From: Thamnaconus septentrionalis
Taxonomy: Eukaryota; Chordata; Actinopteri; Tetraodontiformes; Monacanthidae
NCBI GenBank assembly: GCA_009823395.1
Contig: CM020511.1
Span: 15,656,001-15,720,000 of the forward strand
Length of the DNA stretch: 64,000 nucleotides
Direction: 5' to 3'
Shown here: positions 26,101-38,383 of the stretch, in pieces
Numbering within the stretch: the first letter of the stretch is position 1
Layout of the letters: every line of letters begins with the position of its first letter
Position numbers and translations under genes: made by a program
Notes under the pieces: model-generated
Database searches by the model: none
What the model was told of the DNA's origin: nothing
The model's input: only the letters and a program-made list of their open reading frames with translations

Positions 26101-26169
26101 CAGCAGCAGCAGCAGCAGCTCCGAGTGCTGCCGGGCGAGCCTGCAGATATTCCCTGGCAGCAGCAGCAG
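26101..26169 (+). repeat. (CAG)n repeat, two short blocks
   Basis: Six CAG units at 26101-26119 and four at 26158-26169, separated by 38 nt of unique sequence. No supported coding exon contains them. Confidence 0.85.
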
Positions 26170-27540
26170 AGGTCAAGGTGCGAGAGCAAAGCCACAACTT
26201 GAAAATTCTGCCTGCGCTTCCTCTTCTCCCGCTCTGCCATTGTCACTGTGCCTCTCCTGTCCCTCGCCCTGCCCCCAACTCTCATTTCTCAACCCTCCTT
26301 TTTTTTTTGTCCCCCCCCACCCTTGTGTTGTCTGCCGCTCTCATTTTGCACACACCTTGTGCCAGCGCTGTGTGGTCCCTGCAGAACAAATTCATTTCAA
26401 AGGATATTTACACACAAATATAAAGGGTGAATATAAAATATAAAGGAGCAGAATGAAACTTTACAGCTTGTGCAGTATTTTCCTCAGGCGGCGTGGTCAC
26501 TAGGTTTAAAGTTTCACTTATTGTGTGTGTTTAGGATCCAGCCAAAATATTTCCCTTTAATTCAGACCGTCATTTCACCGCCTGTCTGCCTTTAGATCCA
26601 GATGCGACCTGAATTTTTGATGTATTGCTTTTACGTACTGATGAAATATGATGACGCTGATATAGAAAACCCTCTGGCTTTCGGAAAATGGTCTCAGAAA
26701 GTTAGGTTGGGTTTTAAAGAGTTTTAACCTCCCAACCCCTACCCATGACACAACAATTACGCATGAAATAAGAGGTGACATCAGTTCCCTCGGAAAATCA
26801 TTGATCAGGCTTGTGGAAGGATATTTTTCAGCTCTAAGTCCCTTGTGTGGGATTTATGGTGACTGCCTAGATACCTGACACTGTGCATGTCTTGAGTCTT
26901 TCTCTGGGTAGTACTTAAAGTAAGACAGGAAGATTGCCTCTGCTGGACAAATCCCCTGGAATAAAGTGGGGCTCACTGTGAGCATGGACTCACAAAGAAC
27001 ACCTCTATCAAACAGAGGGAGACAGACAGCATTGTGACCAGCGATTGGAGCCGTGACAAAGGATTTGAGGAGGGTCAATACCAACTTCGAACAGCCATGA
27101 TCCAGAACAACTGATTACTGCTCCGTGGAAATTGTCTTTTGGCGCTCGTAACAGGCCCTTATACACAAATCCATAAATATTGTGTATGAGTAGGCTATAA
27201 ATCAGAGCTTAATTCAGCCGTGGTTATGGGAGATATTACTGGCTTTGACTGCCGACGTTCTCTCTGTTCTCTTCCATTTCCACTCATTTCCACATCTCCC
27301 AAAGTACAACACACAGTGTTCCAGTAAACCAATGAGTCTTTCCCATTTCGTGTCTGCCACTGTGAAGTGACTTTCCGTTAAGTTAAAATTATGTAAACAT
27401 AACCTCAAACTTTTCAAGTTCCACTTTCAATTTCCTCAAAAGCAATTTGAGAAAACATAGGCTGTGCTCTGCATGTGGTTATTCTGACACAGGGAGCTGC
27501 ATATTACACTGTTGAAGGGTCTGGATGGCACTGAAGGCGT
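26170..27540. other. intergenic, no gene recognised
   Basis: Unique sequence with a pyrimidine-rich start (26215-26335). No coding exon or RNA gene identified. Confidence 0.4.
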
Positions 27541-27785
27541 CGTGTTCCGAGCATTTCCTGTTTTATTTTGAAATCTGTTTATTCTGTTGTCAGCATAGTT
27601 TTACTTCCTGTGTTTATTTATTGATGTCTTTCACCTGTGTCTCGTTGTCAGTCCTTTCCTTGATTGTTCTAACCTGTGTTCCCCTGTCTTCGTGTATAAA
27701 TAGTCCTTGTCTTCCTTTGTCTTTGTTGGTTCACTGTTTTCTGTCCGGGTTTGTGTCATGTTGTTCCTGTTCTTCTTCTTCTTCT
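27541..27785 (+). repeat. promoter-like dispersed repeat, copy 1 (partial)
   Basis: The repeat carries 'catttcctgttttattttga', then CTGTGT and TTGTC-rich segments, then a TATA-like 'gtataaatagtcc', and ends in a short CTT repeat (27770-27786). The same order of motifs occurs at 39900-40097 plus 40695 onward, where the core reads catttcccgttttattttga and ttaaatagtcc. I recognise this as a frequent teleost repeat with promoter-like architecture; its class (LTR or other) is uncertain. This copy is truncated at the 3' side. Confidence 0.6.
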
Positions 27786-29060
27786 GCTTAACAGCTAGAA
27801 AGTATTGGCTGAGAATTAACTTGGGTGTTGTAGTACACTGGGACGGGGCCTGAGTTCGTAGTTAAATGGCGCTACATACCTGTGAATACTAAGGCAATAA
27901 TGTAAAACAATTTGGCGGTGCCTCCACAAATTTAAAGAAGCTTCCGTCCGCGCTCAACTCAGTGCGTCAAAGAGGTGACATTAAGCACCTCCCCCTGATC
28001 AAGGTCAATATTTGGGAATAATATGGCAGGCGATGAACACAACAGTGTAAATGAGCTTAAACAGAAAGGGGTGCCGAGGGAAATGTGAAGTCCTGACTGC
28101 CATCTCAGACAAACAACAGGTAATTGTCAATAAATAAATGTAAATTCACTCTGAGAATGCTGATAAGGAGGTGCATGTAAACAGGGCTTGGAGATCCTTT
28201 ATGTTTGCACATCAAATTTGAAGTTGCAATAGCAAATACGGTATTCGCAAATAAGGGATCTATGCAGGATGCACCTCTGAGTTTCTTTGGGTTTGTCAAT
28301 TTGTTGGTTGGTCAGGACAAAAAAAAAAAAACTGTTCTAAATATTCTGAACTTTAATATTATACTCTGATGGTTAATGTATTTTACATTTAATAATAAGC
28401 GACTTTAATTGGTCAATGCAATCATTAAACTAAATATTCTTTCTTGCCATCAGCCCACAAATGCACAAGGATGACATAATTATTTTTCGTGCATGCTCTT
28501 ACGCTACACAACATGGTTATTGTATAGTGTGACCTGAGGTTTTCTGCTGTAGTTACTGCCAAGCAGCCTCCACTCTGTCACTGCAATGTTCTAAGTGAGA
28601 AAAGCCGAATCAGCCACAAATGGGCTTTATATTAGGTTTCATATTCGTTTCTGTGGAAGACAAAGATGCTTTCAGGATTGTTCCAATTTCTTTCCCCACA
28701 TTTTAGCTCGCTATCAGCTCGGTTTGGCATCACCTCCAGGAATTATCCCTTGGGTGTCTCAGGATTACCCTTGACACTAATCTATAACAGGTTTCACACC
28801 TAAACAAAAGGATCAACTAAATCAGCCTTCAGATCTCTAATTTCCTCCGCACTCCGTGCCGGGCTGAACTGCTTCTTTGACTTTACGGTAGAAAAGGGCA
28901 ATAAAAATGCTGTCAGTCACAATCAGATAAAAGTGAATACTGGCAACAACAGCATACCTTAGACAATTTCTTAATATAGACATAGAAACGGCCTTATGAC
29001 TCAGAAAAAAATGGTGATAACCACCTGTCAGCGGTGGACCAAGCAACATTGGTACACCAT
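27786..29060. other. intergenic, no gene recognised
   Basis: Unique sequence with an A12-class run near 28320-28331. Nothing identifiable. Confidence 0.4.
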
Positions 29061-29195
29061 CCTCAATGTAAATAATGTTACATACTGTTACAAAATTGGA
29101 GTACTGACCCTTTGGGTGCATCATATTTAGTATCAGACCTTGAGGCACATGATACTCAAATACTCAATGTAAATAATGTCACATCATGTTACAAC
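29061..29195 (+). repeat. diverged direct repeat, two copies about 101 bp apart
   Basis: Copy 1 at 29061-29095 has 'ctcaatgtaaataatgt' followed by 'tacatactgttacaa'. Copy 2 at 29162-29195 has the same 17 nt followed by 'cacatcatgttacaa'. The intervening 66 nt are unique. This could be a local tandem duplication whose second unit has lost its tail. Confidence 0.75.
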
Positions 29196-30467
29196 AGGTT
29201 CTCAGTACAAACAATGCATCTGCATTGGTTTTTGTTTTTTTAATTGGATGAGATCAGTGATAATGTTGGGAATGCCAACCCATTTCTAAGCTACTTGAGA
29301 GAGATGCAGCCAATGTTTCAAAGGCAGAAAAAGGAAAAAAAAAAAAAAAGGTATCCAAATCCATCTTAAATATGTTTTGTACAACTGATCAAAGTTCATC
29401 TGTGAAGACGTGTTTGGGAATTTTAGCCACTGCGGTCGTGATGATATAAGGTCAAACAGTGGCAGGAGAAGTCATGAACAGCAAGAGCACAAAATGACAT
29501 CACGACACAAAAGAAATTAGTCATAACAAGATTGTATGTTATTCAAAAAGAAACGTAGTGTTGTGAGTTATGACGACTGTCAAATGCCAGAGCTTCTGAC
29601 ATTCAGGTGGAGAAAAACAATAATGCCAAGTTATCAGCAACGGTGAATCCACCGTCACCGTGGTTATTGCAGAGTTCTCCTTTGGATTTCACACTTTCAA
29701 GGCTGAAATTGCAACAGTTGGGGAGGAAAGTTCAACCCAAAGGGCAGGAAAGTGCAGTGATATTTCTAAATTCCATCAAAAGAGGAGGAGAAGGATAACT
29801 TTCCGGAGCCGAACTCCTGGAAGGGAGGCTTTCTGAGGCCAGCCGTAATGCTGTTGGTCTGACATACTAAAGGCAATTTCATTTTTGAGATGAGCCAGGA
29901 ATTTATGAGGCATTGATTACAATGAAGAAGTTGGGTGAAATTGCAATTTCATTTTTCCTGAAACTAAAAAGTTAAGAAAAAAATGTCAAAGTTTAAGCCT
30001 CTAGTGGAAGAGGTGTTGGTGGAATCCCTATTTGTGAAAACGGTGACAGAAATGCCATAATCTCAACAAATAAGCAAATAAAATCATCTAATTCCCCTCA
30101 AACGTTTTTATGTTTGCTTGAGGCAATCTTTGGCCTCAAGGCTGTTTAAACTTATGGCGACATTAAACATTATCCACTCAACAGCCGATACACAGTTGAA
30201 TTTTTAGATTCAAAATATCTGTTCACAAAATTAGGGCCTCCCTCTGTCACAAGTTTTGCAGTTGTACTTTTGCGTGGCTACACTTTTATTTTGTTTCAGG
30301 TGTACTGAAACACACCCATCACTTGTACAGCTGTAGTAGAGGAGCGTCGACTTTCCTGCCATCTTCCAAAAAAACCCAGAATGTATTTATCTACTCCAGT
30401 GACTTGATGCACTGCCAACGGCGCATTTTAAGTCAAGCAATAACCTTTTAAACATTTTTCTTTTTTT
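29196..30467. other. intergenic, no gene recognised
   Basis: Unique A+T-leaning sequence with an A16-class run near 29334-29349. No gene seen. Confidence 0.4.
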
Positions 30468-30552
30468 CATTCATCCATCAATTATTTTCTGGCAACACTT
30501 CTCCTGCAGGTTCCTGGAGCCCAGTGGGCCTGGGATGCAGATGGGATACACA
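30468..30552 (+). repeat. diverged fish interspersed repeat tail
   Basis: The 'cattcatccatcaattatttt' opening, then 'cttctcctgcagg', 'cctggagcc' and 'gatgggatacaca', follow the order of the common teleost CATCCATTTTCTATACCGCTT...CCTGGAGCC...GGTACACCCT repeat (from memory). It is a degraded cousin of 716-771. The adjoining 'cactgcaaaaattgcc' (30551 onward) resembles the terminus of another fish DNA element, but its partner end is not visible. Confidence 0.5.
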
Positions 30553-31898
30553 CTGCAAAAATTGCCAGTTTATTATTATTATTTTTTTAAGAAAAAATAA
30601 ATAAACTTATTTTGAATTCGGTATTCAGAACCGGCCGGCCTGTTGTTTTTCCCCCCTTAAAACATCACGAGTGGTCTGCACACATCCAACTTTGTCGCTC
30701 TGAAGATGGGCTGATAAAGCTGGAGGGGCAAAAAATAGTGAGCAGTTTACTCCAGCTTGGAGACGCGGAGGAGGCCATTACCACCACTAAGGGACATAAT
30801 GATGCTTGTTTGATGGTTGGAAAGATATTCAGCTTGCCTTCGCTGAAAGAAAGAGAGACAGAGAGAGACAGAAAGAGAGAGCGTTTGTCTTGACATAAAC
30901 AAAGCGAATTGATTTGCGATTAAAGCGGAGCCTTGCTCTGCTCAGCGGGATATTGATACACCCTTTACTGAAGAAAGAAAAGAAACAGATCTACCTGTTC
31001 CCCTCCCATAAGACTGTTGATTGTCAAATGACAGGCTTCATAACATTGTCTAATAATATTTAATATATTCCCTCTGGTTCAGCTGTCTTCTTAGCGTCAC
31101 TACCTATTATTAATGTACGTATTCATATTTCTGCCCACATGCCTTTACAGGGCCATTTAAATAATACATTTTCTTTCAGCATTTTTCATTTGTGATAATT
31201 TTTTGACCCTCTGTGTTATAAAAATGACAAGCTTACTAAATTATTAGCACAAAGAAAATGACATTACTGCTCCCACTGGAATGGCTGTGCTGGTGTTACT
31301 GCTCTAAAATGTTCCTGCCTGCCATTTCCATTACAGTCACATATATGTAGTTGCCCTCACTCTGCACTGCAGGTCTGCCTCTAAAGTGTGACCAAGTAAT
31401 TGACTGCTCTTTAGCACTTGGTTTAGATTAATTTCACCATGAATATTAAGTACCCTTAGAGAGAAAATGGGAATGGTTTAAATGACCCCCAGAAAAAATC
31501 ATTTTGTGGTGGCCTGAATAAAATCATGCATGCAGGCAAACATAAAAAAACAAACAAACAAAAAAAAAAAGACAGAAAACAAAACCAATATTTGAAATTT
31601 GATAATATTTATTTTTCTTTATTGTGACTGAAAATACATAAGTTTTACAAGTTTCCCTCGCATGAGGACGTTCAAAACTGCTGAAAAGGGAAAAACTGCC
31701 CAACTGGAATATTTGGTACTTGATTCAATTTTGTCTAAAAAGTATTTTGCAAGCATGACAGATGGCTCAAAAGAAATGAAGAAAAGAAAATGTACCTTGT
31801 GTCCATGGACACAAACCCAGCAGAGCATAAGCGAACAAACTGCTATGCCAAGACAATATGACAGGCCAGTTTCTGCCCTATGCTGCTTTACGTACTCA
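30553..31898. other. intergenic, no gene recognised
   Basis: Unique sequence with a purine-rich GA tract (30845-30885) and an A-rich (AAAC)-type tract (31545-31572). No coding exon identified. Confidence 0.4.
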
Positions 31899-31920
31899 CA
31901 ATTTAGCAGCTGCTAAATTG
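31899..31920. promoter_or_regulatory. perfect 22-bp palindrome centred on an E-box (CAGCTG)
   Basis: The 22 nt are exactly self-complementary with no spacer; the core is GCAGCTGC flanked by AATTTA/TAAATT. CAGCTG is a bHLH-binding E-box. Whether it binds anything is inference; the symmetry is read directly. Confidence 0.6.
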
Positions 31921-33945
31921 CTTTTTTGCGCCAATAAGACAACTGGTTTCCCATCATATATTTAAAAAACAGCCACAATTATGTAAATCTTCTGAGACAT
32001 TGCAGTAAGGCTATAAAAGCTGGTAACTGGTCATTATCTGTCCTCAGTAAAACAGATGCATGACAGTTTTTACAGTGTCGTGTGTGGCAACATTTAATTC
32101 CTGCAAATGTGCATACAGTATATAGCATGTGATTGGAATTGTCAGCTGGAGAAGCTCTGGGAGTATACTGTCCTGTGCCAGCACAGGATGATGCCTCTTA
32201 AAAAGCTATTTACTGGGTGAGGTAGTCGGAATTCCAAAAATGACTTCAAAAAAGAAAATGTGCCCCTGCTGACATGCACAGTTGGATACGATCCTTCCTT
32301 TAGGCTGTGTTTGTCCTTACAGTGAACCCCCACTGCTTGCCAGTCTGGGCCGACCAAAGTGGGACATTTCTTTGACCAGACTCCTCTGCTTTTCTAAAGA
32401 AGCTAACTGTTATTTCAGAACTGAAGCAGTGCAGGTAGCAGTCTTGTTTTCCTTTCCATGCATGATAAACTCTTCATGTGTCAAGCAGTCTGGTCTGTAT
32501 AAAGTCTGACCAGCGTTGGTGCTATAAGAGGAAAGGGCTTGACCTCTGTCTGTCGTCACTCACTTCTTGGTACAGTGAAGTCAGATTTTCCTGGTAAATT
32601 CACGACTCAAACCTGAAAAAGTGTCTCGTGCCTTTGCACACGTTTTATTTCAGTGTAATTCAGTGCCGATAGACATAGATAAAATTCCTTACGTGCACAG
32701 ATAGATATTTAGACTGTGCGAGAACAAGTGTTGCTTGAAACCTGCATTCGCACAAGGAAATTGATTGCGATTCGCTAGGGTGTCTTCAGTCTTTGCAATC
32801 CAAATCACGAATGGATTTTCACAATAGAACCCGGTGTGAAGTGAATACTTTTGCAAAGCGCATTAGGGGTCTGGCTGTGCCAGTCCATTGGCCTTTGTTA
32901 GAGAGTTGATTGCAGAGGGAAATATGCATAAGAGGGTTTTGGTCTATATACTGCCTCTATCATGAAGGCATGCCTGCGTTAACTGGGCTGACAACTTGGC
33001 CCCTTCTGTCTCTGAGTGAAGTGCACCCACACTTACCGCTGCACAGTAAATTATCCGGTGTAAGAGGTCTACGGGGTCTTTTACTCGGCTTCATCACAGT
33101 TATCTGCCTCGTTTCTAGATTGGTATAATGAAAGTTGGTTTGAGATCGCTGACACTCAACCTCAGCATTGTTCTCACCAATTCGTCATCTGCACCTTCAG
33201 AGACCAGTGGAGGGCGAAACCTGGGATCACTGAACAAAGATTACACGAAAGGAGCACTTGGTTGATATGTTAGTCAGTTTCTGAAACAGAACAGGCATCA
33301 TTCTAACCGACATTCAAAAAGCCATGTAAATGAAGAAGAAGAAGATGACAAACTTTCAGCGTCACTGACTCTGCCAAACTCTGCAGACAGAAACCGCACT
33401 TTGTAGAATTGCAAGTAAATCTTATTAGGTGGAGGGATTTCATCTCCATGCTGCGGCAGGTGGAATGAATAAATCCTACAAATGGTTGCAATTTGGCAAA
33501 AAGTGCCCCTTCCCCAAGCTGTCGTTGACATCTATTGGTAGTGTTGATGCAATATGAGCTGATGTGCCAAAAAAAAGGTGTTGTTCATGCTCTTTCCTTC
33601 CTTGTCCTAATTTAAATAATGGTAACAGGAAATATGACTGACACCCCAGCACAAAGACTTTCATATTATTAACTCATCACTGCTCCATTTACAGTGTACT
33701 AAATGTGTTATGTTGTTTAACACATGCACAAAATTGTATATATTTAAACATCTAGAAATCCCAGAATGATGGAATTAATGTGCACTATCGAAACAATAAA
33801 CAGTTTTGAAGTTATGTTTTGTGAAGGGCAAGTCGCATTTATGGTGAATAGATTTGACCATGACATTAAAACATAGGATATACAGTATCTTTTAAAAACA
33901 GGTTAAACTATCATGAGCAAATTCTTAGATTCTTCACATGCAATC
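31921..33945. other. intergenic, no gene recognised
   Basis: Unique sequence. A short 8-bp-arm palindrome lies at 32171-32188. No coding exon recognised. Confidence 0.4.
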
Positions 33946-33969
33946 AACCCTAACCCTAACCCTAACCCT
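33946..33969. repeat. interstitial telomeric repeat, four (CCCTAA) units
   Basis: Exactly four consecutive copies of AACCCT (vertebrate telomere unit on the C-rich strand) in unique sequence. No further degenerate units extend to either side. Confidence 0.9.
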
Positions 33970-36900
33970 TTGATTCAGTTAGAATCTCTTGTCTTGTAAA
34001 TTGAAACAATTTCCTTAACAACAACCCCAGTCTAAATTACTTCTTCAGACATCAGTGCCATTCTATTTTCTGCTCCTCATTTGTTCACATTCTCATCTAA
34101 GCTATTACATCCAATTTTCACTGTGCCGCTTATTATGAGGTAGATACTAATAGAATAATGCTCGAAGAATAGGAGAGTGCAGAGGTAATTAGGAACCAGA
34201 GGGTCATCTTGTTAGCCCAAAGGGCAGTACTGGGGGAATTACCTTTCCCCCAGACAGACAGCAGGGAAAGAAGGAAAGAGGGAGTAAAATAATGAATATG
34301 AATCAAAGGAGACTGAAAAAGACAAAAAGAAAAAAAAACAGAGTGGGAAAGGAAGAGAGATATTTGAGAACTGGAGGAGGATGGGGTGGTAGGCGACAGA
34401 GAAAAAGGACAAAGAAAAATGAGACTTATTTCATTTTGAACTGATAAAATGTGTTCCCGCCCCACAGCTCTCTTCAAATAGGTCCGCCCTCTGCTGGTGA
34501 GCAGCCTAGAGGGGAAAAAAAAGAACCGCGTGACAAGAGAAAATCGGTCATGTATATTGTGTGAGCTTGTGTGTGTGTTCCAAATCCATAATTCCAAAAA
34601 GCATTAGTCCACCTACTCTGCTGCCTTTATTCCTGCACATGACTAATTAAGATCAAAAGCAGATTAAACATAGATCTTTACAGTCAAACATGAAAAAAAA
34701 AACATTTAATGCCAATGACACTGGACTATTCTCAGCAAAGTGTAGGTGTTTCTTCTGTTTTAGCAATAATAATAAAATGCCTTTAAATTGTCCTTGAGGT
34801 TAAAGATTTCTGATGCAGTCCCGTAAGACAAAGCAGTAGACATTGCTGACAAACTCCTCAACATGCAAGCGAATCAGCTAAGGTTATTTTAAGTTAAAGG
34901 CATAACATCCAACAGTAAATAGGGAGTTTCCTGCAGGTAGTTCTGTTCTATGGTGTTCTGAAACTGTTTATTATTGATTTAGTCTATTAAAAAACTGGCT
35001 AAGGGTGTAAAAAAAATACAAATAAAAACAAAAATGAGGCCTTCTTGGCCACACTCTTAGGTTTTTCTAACTCATGTGACATTATGGAGTATAATACATC
35101 AAGTTTCACCCAGTGGACCGTATACAGTAGCCAAGCCTGTTGTAAACTAACAAGATAAATTGTGCCGTCTAAGCGTTCACAAGGTCTGCATCTCTGCATC
35201 TTGTTGCCAAATTAGAAACGGCAGCCTCCCAAGCCAGGGGCACACGGACGTGCACGGGAGGCGACGCAGCCGCCTGTGTTTGCATGCTGCTGGAAGTTGC
35301 TTTGTGTAGGCTACCTCGGAGAGAGAAATGGAGAGCTGCTCCGGGGTCCCACAGAGCGAAGTGGGGTGTCACAACTGTAGGAATCTTTCTTTCTGTGACA
35401 CTTCGGAATGCTCATCCAGATTGAAAATTCACCAGAACCTCGGTGCAAATATGACTCTTTAAACTGATATCAATTTTGGGTGAACGACCTGTTAAAATTC
35501 TCGACTGAGGTCAAAACTCAACTTTACAAGCTGTGCAGGAACATCCCCATCTACTCCCCCTAGCGCAGGGCCGTAGGTGAGACCTCTCTTGAAATCCAGC
35601 ACGCACACACACCCCTCCCCATCCAGTCTCTTTTCATCTTCACATGCATCAACAAACCCTTGCAGACAGGTGGGGTGCCTATTACCTTTAAAATAACTGC
35701 TCTAAGCTCAATTCCTCAGAAATCTCTCTTCTATCAAGGCTCCTGTTCAGCTGAGGTATCCCAATCTCCGACCTGCTGTTTTCCACCAGAATGTTGCATC
35801 ACGCTGCGCCGCTCACAGTCGTCCAGAAATGAACTTGATAGAACGCTAAAGTCATCATCAGCTCCCGGAGACATTTTTAAGACTCAGTCTGTGCAGATAG
35901 CTCGCATTTAATGCTTTTTTCATCAGGCTGAGAGTTGCAATACTCTTCATTGCCGTGGCCAGGAATGGTTCCCTGAGATGCACTTTGGACTTATTGTGTT
36001 GTCAGTCCGTACTTTGTTCCTCACGCGCACACTCGCGCTCTGTGAAAATACGTTCTTGTGTGATAACAACCGTAAGCTTTGCTGCAGGTACAGATTTGCT
36101 TGGGTATATACAGATCAATATAAAAAATAAACAAACAGGTATTTACCAGTTCAGTGGGTTAAACATATTGCGTATTACAAATGCAAGATAGATATTAAAC
36201 AGACGTGTTTAAAATTCTTGTGTCCTCTTGTTTGCCTTAACTAAAACAGAATAAATAAATATTTCCAAAAATTCTTTGCATCAAACCACAGTGGATGTCT
36301 GATGTGCAGCATTAGCGTAGTTGAACAATAAATAGTATGCAAAGACGTTATTGAAGCTCTTTGCGGAACATTTTTCTTACCTTACTATTTGACTCAATCG
36401 GCTTATTGTTCATTTGATGACTTTTTTTTTAAAGGATGTCTTTGGTCTTTGTTTTCGCAGGAATGATGGAAGTGTCTCATTTTCTTTGTGGTACGATGTT
36501 TATTCGCAGCGATGGCATGAGGAGGAGGGAGGGAAAAAAATCAAACGGATGCCAAAGGAAGCGGATGATTGATATTCAGGCAGACACAGATGCATAAAAG
36601 CGAGGAGCACAAAACTTGATAGAGGCGCGGCGCAAAAAGAAAACCAAAAAAACACAAGCAGCCAGCGGAGCGCACGCAATGCGCACAGGAAGGCAGAAGA
36701 AGTGCAGAGGCACCAGACAGACGCTGCCGCCCGCATTTGCCTCTAAGATTCGAGAGGAACACAACGGAAAACAGGCGGGCACAGAGCGATTATTAATGGA
36801 AGATTAGCTCGGCGACACGGGTGGAACACATCTGCGGTTGTGCAACTCTTCCGCAGGTAGTTTTTGGAAGCATCTCTTTGCACCACAAAAACACTAAAAA

Positions 36901-38042
36901 ATTCAACCAGCTGGTCTGTGACACTGCTTGCTGTGTTTTTCCTTTTCACTCATGCAATGACGCACAGATGATGAGAGTCTCCCTTCTGTTTCCTTCCAAA
37001 ACATAATTTGGCTGTTTCCAGTGATGCTGCTTTCAAAATCTACACGTCCAATCAGTGACTTAATAGTCAAAGGTGGCACTTTGCCTCCTGCTCTGTATGT
37101 AGCTGAGGTTTTTCTTAGAGCCCAGTCTGATCTGTTTCTGCAAGAGAGGCGCTTGTTGTTTGTTGCTGTCACGTCGCTTCTGCGCTTCCTGTTCCTGCCA
37201 GTCGCGTACAAAGAGGCAAAATTCAAATCAATTACACGGGGCAGCGTCACAGCTATTTATTCACCAAACACAACAAGTAATTGGACTTTAGAGGGTAATC
37301 ACGGTGGGAGCCGAGCAACGAGGTCTTGATTGCTTCAACATGATATTTAAGTGGGAAGTAGGAAGGGAAACAACTCTGACTATTCAGAAGGGCCAAAATA
37401 TTTTCCTTAAAGTTAATTCCACACTTTTACGCCTGGAATGATAAATTACATCTTCAGGCCTGAAAACTTGACAGCACATCAGCGTCTCTCCTGAATCGTG
37501 CCCCTTTTGTTCTTCTGACTGTAACTGCTCTTTCAAAATATTGCTCCCCTCCCTCCACCGGCACTTCATCTCTCCCTTTTCACTCCGTTTTGAGCCAACA
37601 TGGTTGTTTTATGACCTTGCAGGTATCACCAAAACATGTCCATACCTTTTCGCCAGCTAACCTCGGCTGCCGGTTGCCATAGAGAAAATGAATGCTCTCT
37701 GTGAAAAGGTTGACAACTGTATAGAAGAGGGTTGATGAAAAGGGTTTCTTCTACTCGTGATTTGTGGCTTTCCTTTTGAACAACCTGGCGGTACAGGACA
37801 CAGACGTTTATGTTCAGAAGCCACAGGGGAGCAACGAGGAAAAATGGCTGTGCATTTCAAAATTTGTTCGAGGGAAAACAGAAGGAGCTCACACGAGGCT
37901 GTTGTTGTATATATGTATGGGAAAGTTGTTTTCGGGAATTTTTTAACAGGATTTAAACACTTTTCAGCACTGAGGGGGAAAGGAAACATGCATCATATAG
38001 TGTTAGAATGCATGACTTGATTTTTTTTTTTTTCATAAAAGG
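33970..38042. other. intergenic, no gene recognised
   Basis: About 4 kb of unique sequence. It includes a purine-rich strand (34257-34435) that yields a spurious 154-codon minus-strand frame of Ser/Leu/Phe-rich composition. A moderately CpG-rich stretch at about 36500-36840 holds overlapping minus-strand frames. Neither is a supported gene. Confidence 0.4.
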
Positions 38043-38077
38043 GAACATAATTGCTGCATGTTGCAGCAATTATGTTC
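38043..38077. repeat. perfect inverted repeat, 16-bp arms, 3-nt loop
   Basis: Arms 38043-38058 (gaacataattgctgca) and 38062-38077 are exact reverse complements around the loop TGT. Pairing stops abruptly on the outside. Confidence 0.95.
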
Positions 38078-38326
38078 AGCAGCAGCCAACCTCCTTTTGG
38101 TTTCTTTGCATAAATTCCAAATGCACAGTCATTTGTCCTATCCCTCCCCGGTGGCTTTTGAACATTACTGTAAACACCTGTTTGTATCCTGCAGTTTGTT
38201 CCAAGGAAAGTAACAAATCACTGGTGGAAGAAACCTTTTAATCAACCCAGTTCTGTGCAATTGTCACTTTTTAGCATTCATTTTATCTATGACAAATGGG
38301 TAACCAAGGTTAACAGGTGAAAAGTG

Positions 38327-38328
<2 letters not shown>
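38078..38328. other. intergenic
   Basis: Short unique stretch between an inverted repeat and a CA microsatellite; nothing seen in it. Confidence 0.4.

Positions 38329-38382
<54 letters not shown>
38329..38382. repeat. (CA)27 microsatellite
   Basis: 54 nt of uninterrupted CA. Confidence 0.97.

Positions 38383-38383
<1 letters not shown>

Noticed and set aside
34133..34597. 154-codon minus-strand frame
   Set aside because: Ser/Leu/Phe-rich composition comes from a purine-rich strand; no domain.
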